A stretch of DNA of 64,000 nt, taken from NCBI RefSeq assembly GCF_001648155.1, contig NZ_CP015199.1, positions 310,001 through 374,000 on the forward strand. Direction: 5' to 3'. The notes below the pieces were generated by a model. The model did not search any database, was not told the DNA's origin, and saw nothing but the letters and a program-made list of their open reading frames with translations. Of this stretch, positions 42,762 to 51,033 are shown piece after piece. Within the stretch, counting starts at the first letter, position 1. Every line of letters starts with the position of its first letter. Position numbers and translations under genes: made by a program. Source of the stretch: Chryseobacterium glaciei (GTDB taxonomy: Bacteria > Bacteroidota > Bacteroidia > Flavobacteriales > Weeksellaceae).

Positions 42762-43838
42762 ATGAAGAAAACAGCCTTGTACGACAAACACGCTTCTTTA
42801 GGAGCGAAAATAGTACCTTTCGCAGGTTTTGAAATGCCTGTACAATATTCCGGAGTTACAGAAGAACATTTTGCTGTAAGAGAAAAAGCAGGATTATTCG
42901 ACGTATCTCACATGGGACAATTTTTCGTTGAAGGTCCCGGAGCTAAAGATCTTCTGCAATTGGTTACGACTAACAATGTAGACGCTTTAGAAAACGGAAA
43001 AGCTCAATATTCTTGTCTTCCAAACGAAAACGGAGGAATTGTAGACGACCTTATCGTTTACAAAATGGAAGATGAAAAGTATTTCTTGGTTGTAAATGCT
43101 TCAAACATTGAAAAAGACTGGAATCACATTGTAAAATACAACAATTTTGATGCTGTATTGACGAATGCTTCTGATGATATGTCGTTATTGGCAATTCAGG
43201 GGCCGAAAGCTACTGAGATTCTTCAAAAACTGACAGATACAAACCTTTCTGAGATTCCTTACTACAACTTCACAGTTGGGTCTGTGGTAGGTGTGAATGA
43301 CGTAATTATTTCTAACACAGGTTACACAGGAAGCGGTGGTTTTGAGATTTATTTCCAAAATGAAAGCGCTGAAAAATTGTGGGATGAGATCATTAAAGCA
43401 GGAGAATCTGAAGGAATTATTCCTTGCGGATTAGCTGCCAGAGATACTCTAAGACTTGAAAAAGGATTCTGTCTTTACGGAATGGATATCGATGATACAA
43501 CTTCTCCGATTGAAGCTGGATTAGGCTGGATCACAAAATTCGACAAAGATTTCGTGTCTAAAGATATTTTCGCAAAACAGAAAGAAGAAGGTGTTACAAG
43601 AAAATTAGTTGCTTTTGAACTTCAGGACAAAGGGGTGCCAAGACACGACTACCCTGTTGTAGACGCTGAAGGAAACGTGATCGGAAAAGTAACTTCCGGA
43701 ACTCAGTCTCCGATGAAAAAAGTAGGTTTAGGATTGGCTTATGTTGATAAACCTCATTTCAAACTTGGTTCAGAGATCTTTATTCAGGTAAGAAATAAAA
43801 ATATCCCTGCAAAAGTGGTGAAAGCTCCTTTTGTATAA
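42762..43838 (+). CDS. gcvT: Aminomethyltransferase, glycine cleavage system T protein
   Basis: 358 residues. Accepts the aminomethyl group from H protein and makes methylene-THF and ammonia. Motifs: [37 protein letters not shown] at about 22-58 (folate/catalytic region), [24 protein letters not shown] and [18 protein letters not shown] with the conserved Asp/Arg. C-terminal beta barrel [25 protein letters not shown] complete. gcvP and gcvH are not adjacent, which is usual in Bacteroidota. Terminator follows. Confidence 0.97.
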   Translation: MKKTALYDKHASLGAKIVPFAGFEMPVQYSGVTEEHFAVREKAGLFDVSHMGQFFVEGPGAKDLLQLVTTNNVDALENGKAQYSCLPNENGGIVDDLIVYKMEDEKYFLVVNASNIEKDWNHIVKYNNFDAVLTNASDDMSLLAIQGPKATEILQKLTDTNLSEIPYYNFTVGSVVGVNDVIISNTGYTGSGGFEIYFQNESAEKLWDEIIKAGESEGIIPCGLAARDTLRLEKGFCLYGMDIDDTTSPIEAGLGWITKFDKDFVSKDIFAKQKEEGVTRKLVAFELQDKGVPRHDYPVVDAEGNVIGKVTSGTQSPMKKVGLGLAYVDKPHFKLGSEIFIQVRNKNIPAKVVKAPFV

Positions 43839-43859
43839 TTAAAAGATATATTTAATAGT

Positions 43860-43890
43860 AAAAACCGCAGAGCTTTCTGCGGTTTTTTTT
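43860..43890 (+). terminator. Terminator of the idi-gcvT operon
   Basis: Perfect 11-bp stem AAAACCGCAGA/TCTGCGGTTTT, loop GCTT, eight T. Confidence 0.92.
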
Positions 43891-43917
43891 ATTTTTATGC
43901 TGCAACTCTCCGTCAAG

Positions 43918-44050
43918 TTTGTCATTCCAGAGGAATCTATACTTAGTTTAGAATAGCATTGCTGAGATTCCTCCGGAATGGTAAAAATTGTGGTTGAGTT
44001 TGCTTTAATTCAACAGGCTCAACACAAGCTTGCCTCGCTCCTCGCAATGA
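43918..44050. repeat. Intergenic repeat of the GTCAT...GGAATG type, copy 1
   Basis: Two modules: TTTGTCATTCCAGAGGAATC...GATTCCTCCGGAATGG, an imperfect inverted repeat, and a tail ending CGCTCCTCGCAATGA. Both modules recur in the same order at 62,488-62,629. The gap from gcvT to the next gene is 480 bp, all repeats; an apparent reading frame through it (43,978-44,316) is not a gene. Confidence 0.65.
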
Positions 44051-44066
44051 ATATGCATTTTACATC

Positions 44067-44271
44067 ATCCGAAGTTGAGAAAGTTCAAACCAATTTAGTT
44101 TCTCATCGTCCCAGTCCCAGAAAGTTTAAACCTAAACAGGTTCTCTTCGTCCGAAGTCCGGAAAGTCAAAACCTATTTAGGTTTGCTCCGTCGGAAGTTC
44201 CGACAGCTCAAACCTGTTTTGATTCTCTTCGTCGGAAACTCCGACAGCGTAAAATTATATTTTGGATAAAA
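44067..44271. repeat. 41-bp tandem repeat of palindromic units, five copies
   Basis: Units begin at 44,067, 44,108, 44,149, 44,190 and 44,231, exactly 41 bases apart, the last one degenerate in its second half. Each holds two near-palindromes: GTCGGAAGTTCCGAC-like and AAACCTATTTAGGTTT-like, separated by AGCTC or a variant. Unit-to-unit identity is moderate, but the period is exact. Coding is excluded by period and composition. Located between the gcvT terminator and the DUF5763 gene. Confidence 0.85.
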
Positions 44272-44318
44272 ATTAACCTTTTTTACAAGAAAATTGCTGT
44301 CAGCCTGAGAGACTGACA

Positions 44319-44660
44319 TTATTTTGGAGCGTGCTGAAAACAATAATCGTTTCCTATTTTAGTATAATGTTGGTATCTCGTTCCCCTTTTTGTGGTTCCG
44401 AGACACTGATTTCCTTTATTGGTTCCGTTTACTTTTTTAGGTTTTGATGCAATTCCATAAACAGATGGTCTTGGCGGATTGCATTTTTTGCAAGGTTCCA
44501 AACCCATTTTCACCGCCTGAGTCACATCAAGCTGTGAAGAAAAATTATTAACCACTTTACAGGTAGACAGATGATATTTTGCCCCTGAAGGTGTTTTATA
44601 AACCGTTTGCCCACTCAGGCTAAACGAAATAAAAATCAATATGGAAACCAAATACTTCAT
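44319..44660 (-). CDS. Secreted Cys-rich protein with DUF5763-like C-terminus
   Basis: 113 residues, signal peptide MKYLVSILIFISFSLSGQ. Residues 20-62 form a YKTPSGAKYHLSTCKVV...GLEPCKKCNPP module, resembling the small Ada-type zinc-binding motif (Cys and CxxC). The last 30 residues, CLGTTKRGTRYQHYTKIGNDYCFQH, match the DUF5763 pattern of C-x-GTTKxGTR...YCxxH, also likely metal-binding. Two small zinc motifs in a secreted protein suggest a structural or surface role; function unknown. Confidence 0.8.
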   Translation of the reverse strand: MKYLVSILIFISFSLSGQTVYKTPSGAKYHLSTCKVVNNFSSQLDVTQAVKMGLEPCKKCNPPRPSVYGIASKPKKVNGTNKGNQCLGTTKRGTRYQHYTKIGNDYCFQHAPK

Positions 44661-44705
44661 TGAAATTCTTATCTAATCAGAACAGCAAATGATTATTTAA
44701 TGATA

Positions 44706-45059
44706 TTAGTTTGAGTGAAAATAATCTCTCAATTCTCCAATATTTTTTTTATCATTTCCGATAAAAATCTCTTTATCAGTAAGGAATACAGGACGTCTAA
44801 GGAACGTATAATGATCAAGCAAAAGCTCCTTAAAATCTTCCTCTCCCAATGTTTTCAGATCCAATTCTCTCAATTTTATCTGAGTAGATTTTTTACTGAA
44901 TAATTCTTCGTATGATCCTGCAATTTTATGCATCGCTTCTAATTCCTCAATCGTTATAGGCTCTTTTTTGATCTCACGAAGTTCCCAATCTTTAAGACTA
45001 AACTGTGCTAATATTTTTCTACAAGTGTCACATGTATTAAGATAAAATACTTTTTTCAT
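44706..45059 (-). CDS. ArsC/Spx-like thioredoxin-fold protein
   Basis: 117 residues of the arsenate reductase ArsC/Spx family. It opens with the strand KKVFYLNTCDTCRKIL (CxxC motif at about 9-12, where ArsC proteins have a single catalytic Cys), followed by the helices ITIEELEAMHKIAGSYEELFSKKS and the cis-Pro strand FLRRPVFLTDKEIFIG. The retained RRPV motif is typical of the family. Likely a redox or arsenate-reductase-like enzyme; no ars operon is near, so arsenate detoxification is not assumed. Confidence 0.88.
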   Translation of the reverse strand: MKKVFYLNTCDTCRKILAQFSLKDWELREIKKEPITIEELEAMHKIAGSYEELFSKKSTQIKLRELDLKTLGEEDFKELLLDHYTFLRRPVFLTDKEIFIGNDKKNIGELRDYFHSN

Positions 45060-45178
45060 TTATTTTTTTAAGTTATTTTTTGTTAAATGAAACTCTTACG
45101 AAAGTTCCAACCTCCAAAAGTATGATTTAATCCGCCATTTTAAGAATTATTAAATACCTTTATTCAAATTTTATAAGA

Positions 45179-45646
45179 ATGGATAACAAACCTATCACTT
45201 TTCAGTTTATTTCTGAGCCCTCAGATGTTAATTATGGAGGGAATGTTCATGGAGGAAGTGTAATGAAGTGGATCGACCAAGCAGGGTACGCATGTGCAAC
45301 GACGTGGAGCGGAAATTATTCCGTAACTGTGTATGTTGGTGGAATACGTTTCTATGAACCCATCAAAATCGGGGAAATTGTAAAGGTGGAAGCACAAGTC
45401 ATTTACACAGGTTCTTCGAGTATGCATATTTCTATCAATGTTTTCTCCAGAAACCTGAAACAGCCTACTTTTGATAAGAAAACCCACTGTATCATTGTTT
45501 TTGTGGCAGTTGATGAAAACGGAAAAAAACTTCCTGTCCCAAAATGGGTTCCTGAAACCGAACAGGAAAAACAACAGGAACAATATGCAAAACGCCTGAT
45601 GGATCTCAGAACGCAGATTGAAGATGAAATGAAACCCTTTTTATAG
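45179..45646 (+). CDS. Acyl-CoA thioesterase, YciA/ACOT-type hotdog protein
   Basis: 155 residues, hotdog fold of the YciA family: NYGGNVHGGSVMKWIDQAGYACATTWSG at about 17-44 carries the catalytic Asp and the GGxxxxxxD helix, followed by strand IRFYEPIKIGEIVKVEAQVIYTGSSSMHISINVF. Hydrolyses acyl-CoA in the cytoplasm. The stop codon lies 11 bp before the next gene, so the two are probably co-transcribed. Confidence 0.93.
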   Translation: MDNKPITFQFISEPSDVNYGGNVHGGSVMKWIDQAGYACATTWSGNYSVTVYVGGIRFYEPIKIGEIVKVEAQVIYTGSSSMHISINVFSRNLKQPTFDKKTHCIIVFVAVDENGKKLPVPKWVPETEQEKQQEQYAKRLMDLRTQIEDEMKPFL

Positions 45647-45657
45647 TTTCTTGAAAA

Positions 45658-46530
45658 ATGCTTAGAAAAGATTTCATACAACTTTCTTCATTGGGAATTT
45701 TAGGATTGTATTCCTGTGGAATTTCTCATTTAAAAATTAATAAAAACCCTTTGGCAATACAACTTTACACCATTCGTGATGCAATTTCAGATGATTTGGA
45801 AAAGGCATTGGAAAAACTTGCAGCTTTAGGATTTCGGGATCTTGAAATTTATGGATATAACGGAACTTTTTTTGGTAAAAGCAGAACTGAATTTCAATCT
45901 ATTCTAAAAAATACAGGATTAAAAGTCATTAGTTCTCATCATACAATCGGAATTATTCACCAAGAGAAAGGAACTTTATTAAACAATTGGGAGAAATCGG
46001 TTGAAGATTTAAACTTCATCGGATCTAAATATATGGTCTGTTCTTATCTTTTTGATGAAGAAAGAACGATTGAAAACTATAAAAAACTGCCTGAATTATT
46101 TGAAAAATGTGGAGAAACAACTCAAAAAGCAGGAATTCAGTTTGCGTATCATAATCATGATTTCGAGTTTGAAAAATTTAATGAAAATCAAAATGTGTAT
46201 GATTTTATTTTAAGTCAAACATCACCCGATCTTGTGAAAATGGAGTTAGATCTTTACTGGATCTCAAAAGCCGGACTCGATCCTTTATTGTATTTTGAAA
46301 AATATCCTAACCGTTTTCCTTTGTGGCACGTGAAGGATATGAAAAAGGATACAAAAGATTTTGCCGAAATAGGAAACGGAGTTATTGATTTTAAGAGAAT
46401 TTTTGAAGCAAGAGAAAAGGCAGGTTTACAACATTGGTTTGTTGAGCAGGATTCGAGTGATAAGGATATTTTTGAGAGTATCAGAATGAGCCGAGATAAT
46501 ATTCAAAATCACAGTTTTTTCTTTAAATAA
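45658..46530 (+). CDS. Sugar phosphate isomerase/epimerase family protein (xylose isomerase-like TIM barrel)
   Basis: 290 residues. N-terminal hydrophobic segment with Cys (IQLSSLGILGLYSCGISHL) suggests a lipoprotein (LYSC lipobox, Cys20) or Tat-like exported form. The TIM-barrel core begins LAIQLYTIRDAISDDLEKALEKLAALGFRDLEIYGY and has the metal-ligand clusters AYHNHDFEF, MELDLYWISKAG and WHVKD. These match periplasmic Bacteroidota members of AP-endonuclease-2-type isomerases. Substrate unknown, presumably a sugar or inositol derivative. Confidence 0.88.
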   Translation: MLRKDFIQLSSLGILGLYSCGISHLKINKNPLAIQLYTIRDAISDDLEKALEKLAALGFRDLEIYGYNGTFFGKSRTEFQSILKNTGLKVISSHHTIGIIHQEKGTLLNNWEKSVEDLNFIGSKYMVCSYLFDEERTIENYKKLPELFEKCGETTQKAGIQFAYHNHDFEFEKFNENQNVYDFILSQTSPDLVKMELDLYWISKAGLDPLLYFEKYPNRFPLWHVKDMKKDTKDFAEIGNGVIDFKRIFEAREKAGLQHWFVEQDSSDKDIFESIRMSRDNIQNHSFFFK

Positions 46531-46549
46531 TATTTTTTTAAAAAACCTT

Positions 46550-46757
46550 TTTAAACTTTTTATTTTAACCACAAAAGATGCAAAAGCCATTATTGGACGA
46601 TTTAAAATTTAGCTCTTTTGAAAATAAAAACTCTCAAAAGAATAAAAATCAAAGATTTTTAAAAACTTATATGTTCTTGTTTACTGTTTATTATGAACTT
46701 AAATAAATAATATGTTTAATCTTTTGTGCCTTTTGTGGTTAAAATAAAAAGTTTAAA
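46550..46757. repeat. 208-bp element with 28-bp perfect terminal inverted repeats
   Basis: Arms 46,550-46,577 and 46,730-46,757 are exact reverse complements (TTTAAACTTTTTATTTTAACC... outward), and pairing continues imperfectly inside (ATGCAAAAG with CTTTTGTGC). Inside lies a smaller hairpin (CTCTTTTGA...CTCTCAAAAGA). No frame. It looks like a MITE or a large attenuator-like hairpin. No target duplication was found. The whole gap 46,531-46,894 holds this element and the terminator at 46,808. Confidence 0.75.
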
Positions 46758-46807
46758 CAAGTTCGTTCGCGTAAAGATTGTAAAGATTTCTTAATAATCA
46801 TAAAATA

Positions 46808-46841
46808 CAAAAGCCTTCTGGAATATTTCAAAAGGCTTTTG
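46808..46841 (-). terminator. Terminator of the GG-leader peptide gene
   Basis: 10-bp stem CAAAAGCCTT/AAGGCTTTTG with a 14-base loop; on the minus strand followed by TATTTTATG. Lies about 54 bases after the peptide stop codon. Confidence 0.7.
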
Positions 46842-46894
46842 CGTATTAAATGTGGAAATGTTTATTTCTAGGTTGAAATAATTCTAAAAATTGC

Positions 46895-47080
46895 TTAGCA
46901 AGTAATTACTTGTGGACAACCTATATATTGTGAGCAATATTTAGGTCCTGTCACTGCTCCTGTGCAGCTGCATCCGCAAAGTGATAAATCCGGAGTTCCA
47001 ATTTTACCTATTCCTCCGATGATGTTTTTAAGATCATCTTTTCTTAATTTCTTAGCGTTTTTTAAAATGTTGTTTGACAT
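46895..47080 (-). CDS. Bacteriocin-like/RiPP-like precursor: double-glycine leader plus Cys-rich core
   Basis: 61 residues from the ATG at 47,080. The leader NNILKNAKKLRKDDLKNIIGG ends in Gly-Gly, the cleavage site used by peptidase-containing ABC exporters, and matches the KLxKxxLKxIxGG motif of Bacteroidota bacteriocin-like precursors. The core of about 38 residues (IGKIGTPDLSLCGCSC onwards) has six Cys, four of them in CGCSC and the C-terminal VITC. A longer frame to 47,134 is rejected: a TATTTTTG box at 47,132-47,139 overlaps it. No maturation enzyme or peptidase-ABC gene lies in the flanking 5 kb. Product could be a disulfide-rich or modified peptide. Confidence 0.78.
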   Translation of the reverse strand: MSNNILKNAKKLRKDDLKNIIGGIGKIGTPDLSLCGCSCTGAVTGPKYCSQYIGCPQVITC

Positions 47081-47131
47081 GTGATTTGGTTTTGGAGTTA
47101 ACAATATAGTTTTAATTATTTCAAAGTTAAA

Positions 47132-47139
47132 CAAAAATA
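47132..47139 (-). promoter_or_regulatory. -7 box TATTTTTG of the GG-leader peptide gene
   Basis: TAnnTTTG match, 51 bases before the ATG at 47,080; this gives the peptide mRNA a leader of about 45 bases. Confidence 0.5.
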
Positions 47140-47241
47140 TATTATTTGCAACATAATTTATTTTTTAATTAATAATCCGTTGATATCAATCGAATTACTA
47201 TTTAAATAACGATAAAAAGAGAAAAATATTATTTAAACACC

Positions 47242-48483
47242 TTATTCTGTAAAATCCAAATCTTTGTCATGCGTCTCGGAAATCGTCAATGCAGAATACA
47301 GCGCCAAAGCAAAAACAATGACACCAACAATCGCAGCACTGATGATCACTGAAAAATTATTTTTAAAAAGATCAAAAGCTAAAATCATGACCGGAACCAA
47401 TCCTCTTACCATATTTGGAACCGTAGTTGTTGCCGTATTTCTGATATTTGTCCCAAATTGTTCTGCCGCCAACGTCACAAACATCGCCCAATACCCTGTT
47501 CCTAAACCAAGCCAGACGCAGAAGAGATAATATTTTGTTTCGGTATCCGTATTTCCGAAAAGCATAATGGAAACTCCGATCAATGTGAAGATCAGCATAT
47601 AGAAAATGGCCATTTTACGAGATTTCAAAGCGTGGGAAATAAATCCACTCGCTAAATCTCCGACAGAAATTCCGACGTAAGCCCACATGATTGCTTTTCC
47701 AGGGTTGAGATCTTTAATTCCAAATTCAGGGGCAAATTGGTTCGCTAATACCGCTAGAATCCCGATGCAATACCAAGTTGGCAGCCCGACAGCAATACAT
47801 TTTATATATCTGATGAAACGGTCTTTATTTGTAAAAAATGAGAGAAAATTTCCTTTTGAGACAGATTTCATCTCAATATTTTTATAAATGCCCGATTCTG
47901 AAACACTTATTCTTAGAAATAAAAGCATGATTCCCAGAACTCCGCCGATGATGTAAGAAATATTCCAACCTCCGGCTAATTCTACGGTTAATTGTGCCAC
48001 AACCGCTCCCATTAATCCAAAACCTGCTACAACAGAGGTTCCGATTGCCCGTAAATTCTTCGGTAGACTTTCAGAAACCAGTGTAATTCCTGCTCCAAGT
48101 TCTCCGGCAAGGCCAATCCCTGCGATGAACCTTAATCCGGCATAAGAATATACCAAATGCTCTTTTGGAAAATGAGGTAAAAATCCACAAGCAATATTGG
48201 CTAAAGAATACACTAAAATAGATCCGAACAATACAGACAACCTTCCTTTTTTATCTCCAAAAACACCCCAGAAAATTCCTCCGATCAACAATCCAATCAT
48301 TTGGCAATTGAGGATGAAGGTTCCGTCTACATCAGGATTCAGTCCTAAAGCTTTTAAACTCGGAATTCTTACAATGCCAAATAAAAGCAGATCATAAATA
48401 TCTACGAAATACCCCAAGGCAGCAATGATCACGGGAATAGAAAAAATGTACTTCAGTTTTGAAGACAATGACAGTTCTTGCAT
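47242..48483 (-). CDS. MFS transporter, metabolite:H+ symporter-like
   Basis: 413 residues with 12 hydrophobic segments. The loop 2-3 signature GVFGDKKGRLSVLFGS and the second-half repeat region with SGFISHALKSRKMA identify the MFS; the FVDIYDLLLFGIVRIPSLKALG first helix resembles the aromatic acid/metabolite:H+ symporter group. It contains no recognisable substrate clue. Same strand as, and 161 bp upstream of, the GG-leader peptide, which has its own promoter. It follows the rny terminator, and no promoter box is obvious. Confidence 0.9.
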   Translation of the reverse strand: MQELSLSSKLKYIFSIPVIIAALGYFVDIYDLLLFGIVRIPSLKALGLNPDVDGTFILNCQMIGLLIGGIFWGVFGDKKGRLSVLFGSILVYSLANIACGFLPHFPKEHLVYSYAGLRFIAGIGLAGELGAGITLVSESLPKNLRAIGTSVVAGFGLMGAVVAQLTVELAGGWNISYIIGGVLGIMLLFLRISVSESGIYKNIEMKSVSKGNFLSFFTNKDRFIRYIKCIAVGLPTWYCIGILAVLANQFAPEFGIKDLNPGKAIMWAYVGISVGDLASGFISHALKSRKMAIFYMLIFTLIGVSIMLFGNTDTETKYYLFCVWLGLGTGYWAMFVTLAAEQFGTNIRNTATTTVPNMVRGLVPVMILAFDLFKNNFSVIISAAIVGVIVFALALYSALTISETHDKDLDFTE

Positions 48484-48499
48484 TTTTAAATTTTGATAA

Positions 48500-48534
48500 A
48501 AATAAAAAACCTTTCAATTTCTTGAAAGGTTTTT
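48500..48534 (-). terminator. Terminator of rny
   Basis: 13-bp perfect stem AAAAACCTTTCAA/TTGAAAGGTTTTT (48,505-48,517 with 48,522-48,534), loop TTTC, T-rich on the minus-strand side. Confidence 0.85.
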
Positions 48535-48556
48535 ATAAAATATCTTTGATCGATTA

Positions 48557-50125
48557 TTATCTTGCAATATTCACAGCTCTCGTTTCTCTGATTACTGTTA
48601 CTTTTACTTGTCCAGGATACGTCAATTCGTTTTGGATCTTTTCAGAAATATCATAAGACAACTGAGAAGCAGTTTCGTCATTTACTCTACCGCTTTCTAC
48701 CATTACTCTCAACTCTCTACCCGCCTGGATTGCATAAGCGCTAGAAACTCCTTCAAAGCTTAATGCTGCAGCTTCAAGATCTTTCAATCTTTGGATATAA
48801 GATTCTAATACCTGTCTTCTTGCTCCCGGTCTTGCTCCTGAAATAGCATCCGCAACCTGAATGATCGGAGATAATAATGACGTCATTTCTACCTCGTCGT
48901 GGTGAGCTCCAATCGCATTGATAACTTCTGCATTTTCACCGTATTTTTCAGCCCACTGCATACCTAATAAAGCGTGAGGAAGTTCAGACTCCTGCTCAGG
49001 AACTTTACCTATATCGTGTAATAGACCGGCTCTTTTCGCTAATTTTACATTTAATCCTAATTCAGCAGCCATTGTTGCAGCGATATTCGCTACCTCTCTT
49101 GAGTGCTGTAATAAGTTTTGTCCATAAGAAGAACGGTATTTCATTCTACCTACGATCTTGATCAATTCGGGGTGTAAACCGTGAATTCCTAAATCAATGA
49201 CCGTTCTCTTACCAACTTCAATGATTTCCTCCTCAATTTGTTTTCTTGTTTTTTCAACAACTTCTTCGATTCTTGCAGGGTGAATTCTACCGTCTGTTAC
49301 CAATCTGTGAAGTGATAGTCTTGCGATCTCTCTTCTTACAGGATCGAAACATGAAAGAAGAATAGCTTCCGGAGTATCATCAACGATGATCTCAACACCG
49401 GTTACCGCTTCTAAAGCACGGATATTTCTACCTTCTCTACCGATAATTCTACCTTTTACTTCATCAGATTCAATATTAAATACTGATACCGAATTTTCGA
49501 TCGCCTGTTCTGTACCAATTCTCTGAATTGTTTGAATAACAATTTTTCTAGCTTCACCTTTAGCATTTAACTGAGCTTCTTCCATGATGCTCTGAACGTG
49601 AGCCTGAGCTCTTGTTTTTGCTTCAGCTTTCATTGATTCTACCAATTCTGCTTTAGCTTCTTCTGCTGTGTAGTTAGATATTTTCTCAAGAATTTCAACT
49701 TTTTTAGATGTTACTACATCTAGTTCCTGTTGTTTTTTATCTAAATTTTCTGTTTTCTTGGCGTAATCAGCAATCTGTCTGTCTAAGTCTTTTTCAAGCT
49801 TACCTGCTTTGCTAAGCTCGTCATTAAGCTTATTTTCTTTGTCTTTGATCCTTTTTTCACCCTCCTGCATCTTCCTCTCTCTCGATTGGATATCTGCGTC
49901 GTGCTGAGATTTTAATTCAAGAAATTTCTCTTTAGCTTGAAGATTCTTTTCTTTTTTTATGGATTCAGCTTGTACATTAGCTTTTTCTATAAGGTTTTCG
50001 GCATTTTTCTGTGCATCATCTATAATAAATTTGCCCTTAGTATTCAATGAGCTTTTAGAGAAAAGTATCCCTATCACTGCACCAATTACTAAGCAAATAA
50101 CGCCGACTATAATGGCTGTTGTCAT
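48557..50125 (-). CDS. rny: Ribonuclease Y
   Basis: 522-residue membrane-anchored endoribonuclease that starts mRNA decay. One N-terminal helix (about 1-22), a long charged coiled coil (about 30-190), a KH domain with [29 protein letters not shown] near 225-255, and an HD domain with [12 protein letters not shown] and [10 protein letters not shown] (metal-binding His-Asp) near 345-380. Length and order match the family. It is downstream of the 6S RNA and zapA on the same strand. Confidence 0.97.
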   Translation of the reverse strand: MTTAIIVGVICLVIGAVIGILFSKSSLNTKGKFIIDDAQKNAENLIEKANVQAESIKKEKNLQAKEKFLELKSQHDADIQSRERKMQEGEKRIKDKENKLNDELSKAGKLEKDLDRQIADYAKKTENLDKKQQELDVVTSKKVEILEKISNYTAEEAKAELVESMKAEAKTRAQAHVQSIMEEAQLNAKGEARKIVIQTIQRIGTEQAIENSVSVFNIESDEVKGRIIGREGRNIRALEAVTGVEIIVDDTPEAILLSCFDPVRREIARLSLHRLVTDGRIHPARIEEVVEKTRKQIEEEIIEVGKRTVIDLGIHGLHPELIKIVGRMKYRSSYGQNLLQHSREVANIAATMAAELGLNVKLAKRAGLLHDIGKVPEQESELPHALLGMQWAEKYGENAEVINAIGAHHDEVEMTSLLSPIIQVADAISGARPGARRQVLESYIQRLKDLEAAALSFEGVSSAYAIQAGRELRVMVESGRVNDETASQLSYDISEKIQNELTYPGQVKVTVIRETRAVNIAR

Positions 50126-50160
50126 ATATATTGAGTTTTAATTGTCTATTTAATATTAAA

Positions 50161-50335
50161 ATAAAAAAAGCCTACAATAATTCAATGATATAGAGTAAAC
50201 TCCTAATCAACACGATTTGAACTGATCTCCACTGTCTGTAATCCGGATAACCGGCGCGCCATTCGATGGATGTTTGTTCGGTAATTTTTTAGCGTTGAGT
50301 TTACCTTTAATGTGTTAGAATTATTGTAGGCAGGT
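50161..50335 (-). ncRNA. ssrS: 6S RNA (SsrS-like) downstream of zapA
   Basis: The 3'-terminal arm (50,170-50,183) and 5'-terminal arm (50,318-50,331) are perfect 14-bp complements, closing a rod-like RNA of about 162 bases. A second stem pairs GTAAACTC (near 50,300) with GAGTTTAC (near 50,197). A G+C-rich apical part includes GGCGCGCC. On the minus strand the terminal stem is followed at once by TTTTTTTATTTT, a terminator. A single rod with a central opening next to zapA is the E. coli ssrS-zapA arrangement, and 6S RNA regulates the vegetative RNA polymerase by mimicking an open promoter. The strand is set by the T run. Confidence 0.8.
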
Positions 50336-50352
50336 TTTCTGGAAAAAAAAAT

Positions 50353-50640
50353 CTATTTTCCAATTTCATTCAACGATTGATTAATACTTACTAATCTTTC
50401 GTTGGTTGAATTTATATTTTTTTCGTAGTTCATAGACGTCACTTCAGCATTTGTTCCCAGTTTCAGGGCACACATCGCTAAAGCATCTTGTTTGTCTCTC
50501 ACATCGAAATTCTGTTCAAAATCTTTAATCATATTCTCAATTTGCTTCCCCACTTTACGTAAAGTTTCTTCTTCTGCTGCGGGCACATTCAGCGGATACA
50601 CTCTTCCTGCGATATTGATGGTTATTCTTCTTACCTCCAT
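50353..50640 (-). CDS. zapA: Cell division protein ZapA
   Basis: 95 residues. N-terminal beta-strand domain EVRRITINIAGRVYPLNVPAAEEETLRKVGKQIE, then a long helix through QDALAMCALKLGTNAEVTSMNYEK. It binds FtsZ protofilaments and stabilises the Z ring. Its start codon overlaps the stop of the upstream coiled-coil gene (TAATG), so translation is coupled. The 6S RNA follows 22 bases after its stop codon. Confidence 0.92.
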   Translation of the reverse strand: MEVRRITINIAGRVYPLNVPAAEEETLRKVGKQIENMIKDFEQNFDVRDKQDALAMCALKLGTNAEVTSMNYEKNINSTNERLVSINQSLNEIGK

Positions 50641-50942
50641 TATAATCCACTGTTTTGAAGCTGAGCAATACAGAAATCTACCTCTTTTACCAATCTGTTG
50701 ATGTGATTTTTCATTAACCTATTGTGTTCAGGGTTTCCTGATATTGCTGAATAAAGTTTTATATTTTTTTGTTCTTCTGCTAATACCTGATTTTTTTTCC
50801 TCTCCTCATCGTATTTCTTCTTCAGTTCTTCATGCTCTGTATTTAATTCTGTTAATCTTTCATTAAGACTTTGATAATTCTTTTGTAAGTTCAAAATCTT
50901 TTTCTCTAATTCTGAAAAATTGTTTTCTAAATCTTGAAGCAT
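50640..50942 (-). CDS. Small coiled-coil protein coupled to zapA
   Basis: 100 residues; 1-65 is an uninterrupted heptad coiled coil (ENNFSELEKKILNLQKNYQSL, then NERLTELNTEHEELKKKY and further), 66-100 a basic C-terminal segment (NRLMKNHINRLVKEVDFCIAQLQ). It overlaps zapA by one base. Arrangement and size recall ZapB, the small coiled-coil partner of ZapA in enterobacteria, but no sequence relation can be claimed. Confidence 0.85.
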   Translation of the reverse strand: MLQDLENNFSELEKKILNLQKNYQSLNERLTELNTEHEELKKKYDEERKKNQVLAEEQKNIKLYSAISGNPEHNRLMKNHINRLVKEVDFCIAQLQNSGL

Positions 50943-50969
50943 TTCAGGTTTCTATATTCTAACTATTAG

Positions 50970-50999
50970 CAAAAATAAAAAAATAATGACAGTAACAAA
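50970..50999 (-). promoter_or_regulatory. Promoter of the coiled-coil-zapA-6S operon
   Basis: -33 TTTG (complement of 50,996-50,999) and -7 TATTTTTG (complement of 50,970-50,977), spacer 18 bp, 27 bases before the ATG. Confidence 0.65.
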
Positions 51000-51033
51000 A
51001 ATAAAAGTCCCTATATTTTGATTTTCCAACAAA

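Noticed and set aside
43978..44316. Open frame of about 112 codons downstream of gcvT
   Set aside because: It runs through the 43,918 intergenic repeat and the exact 41-bp tandem repeat; its composition follows the repeats and there is no promoter or conserved motif.
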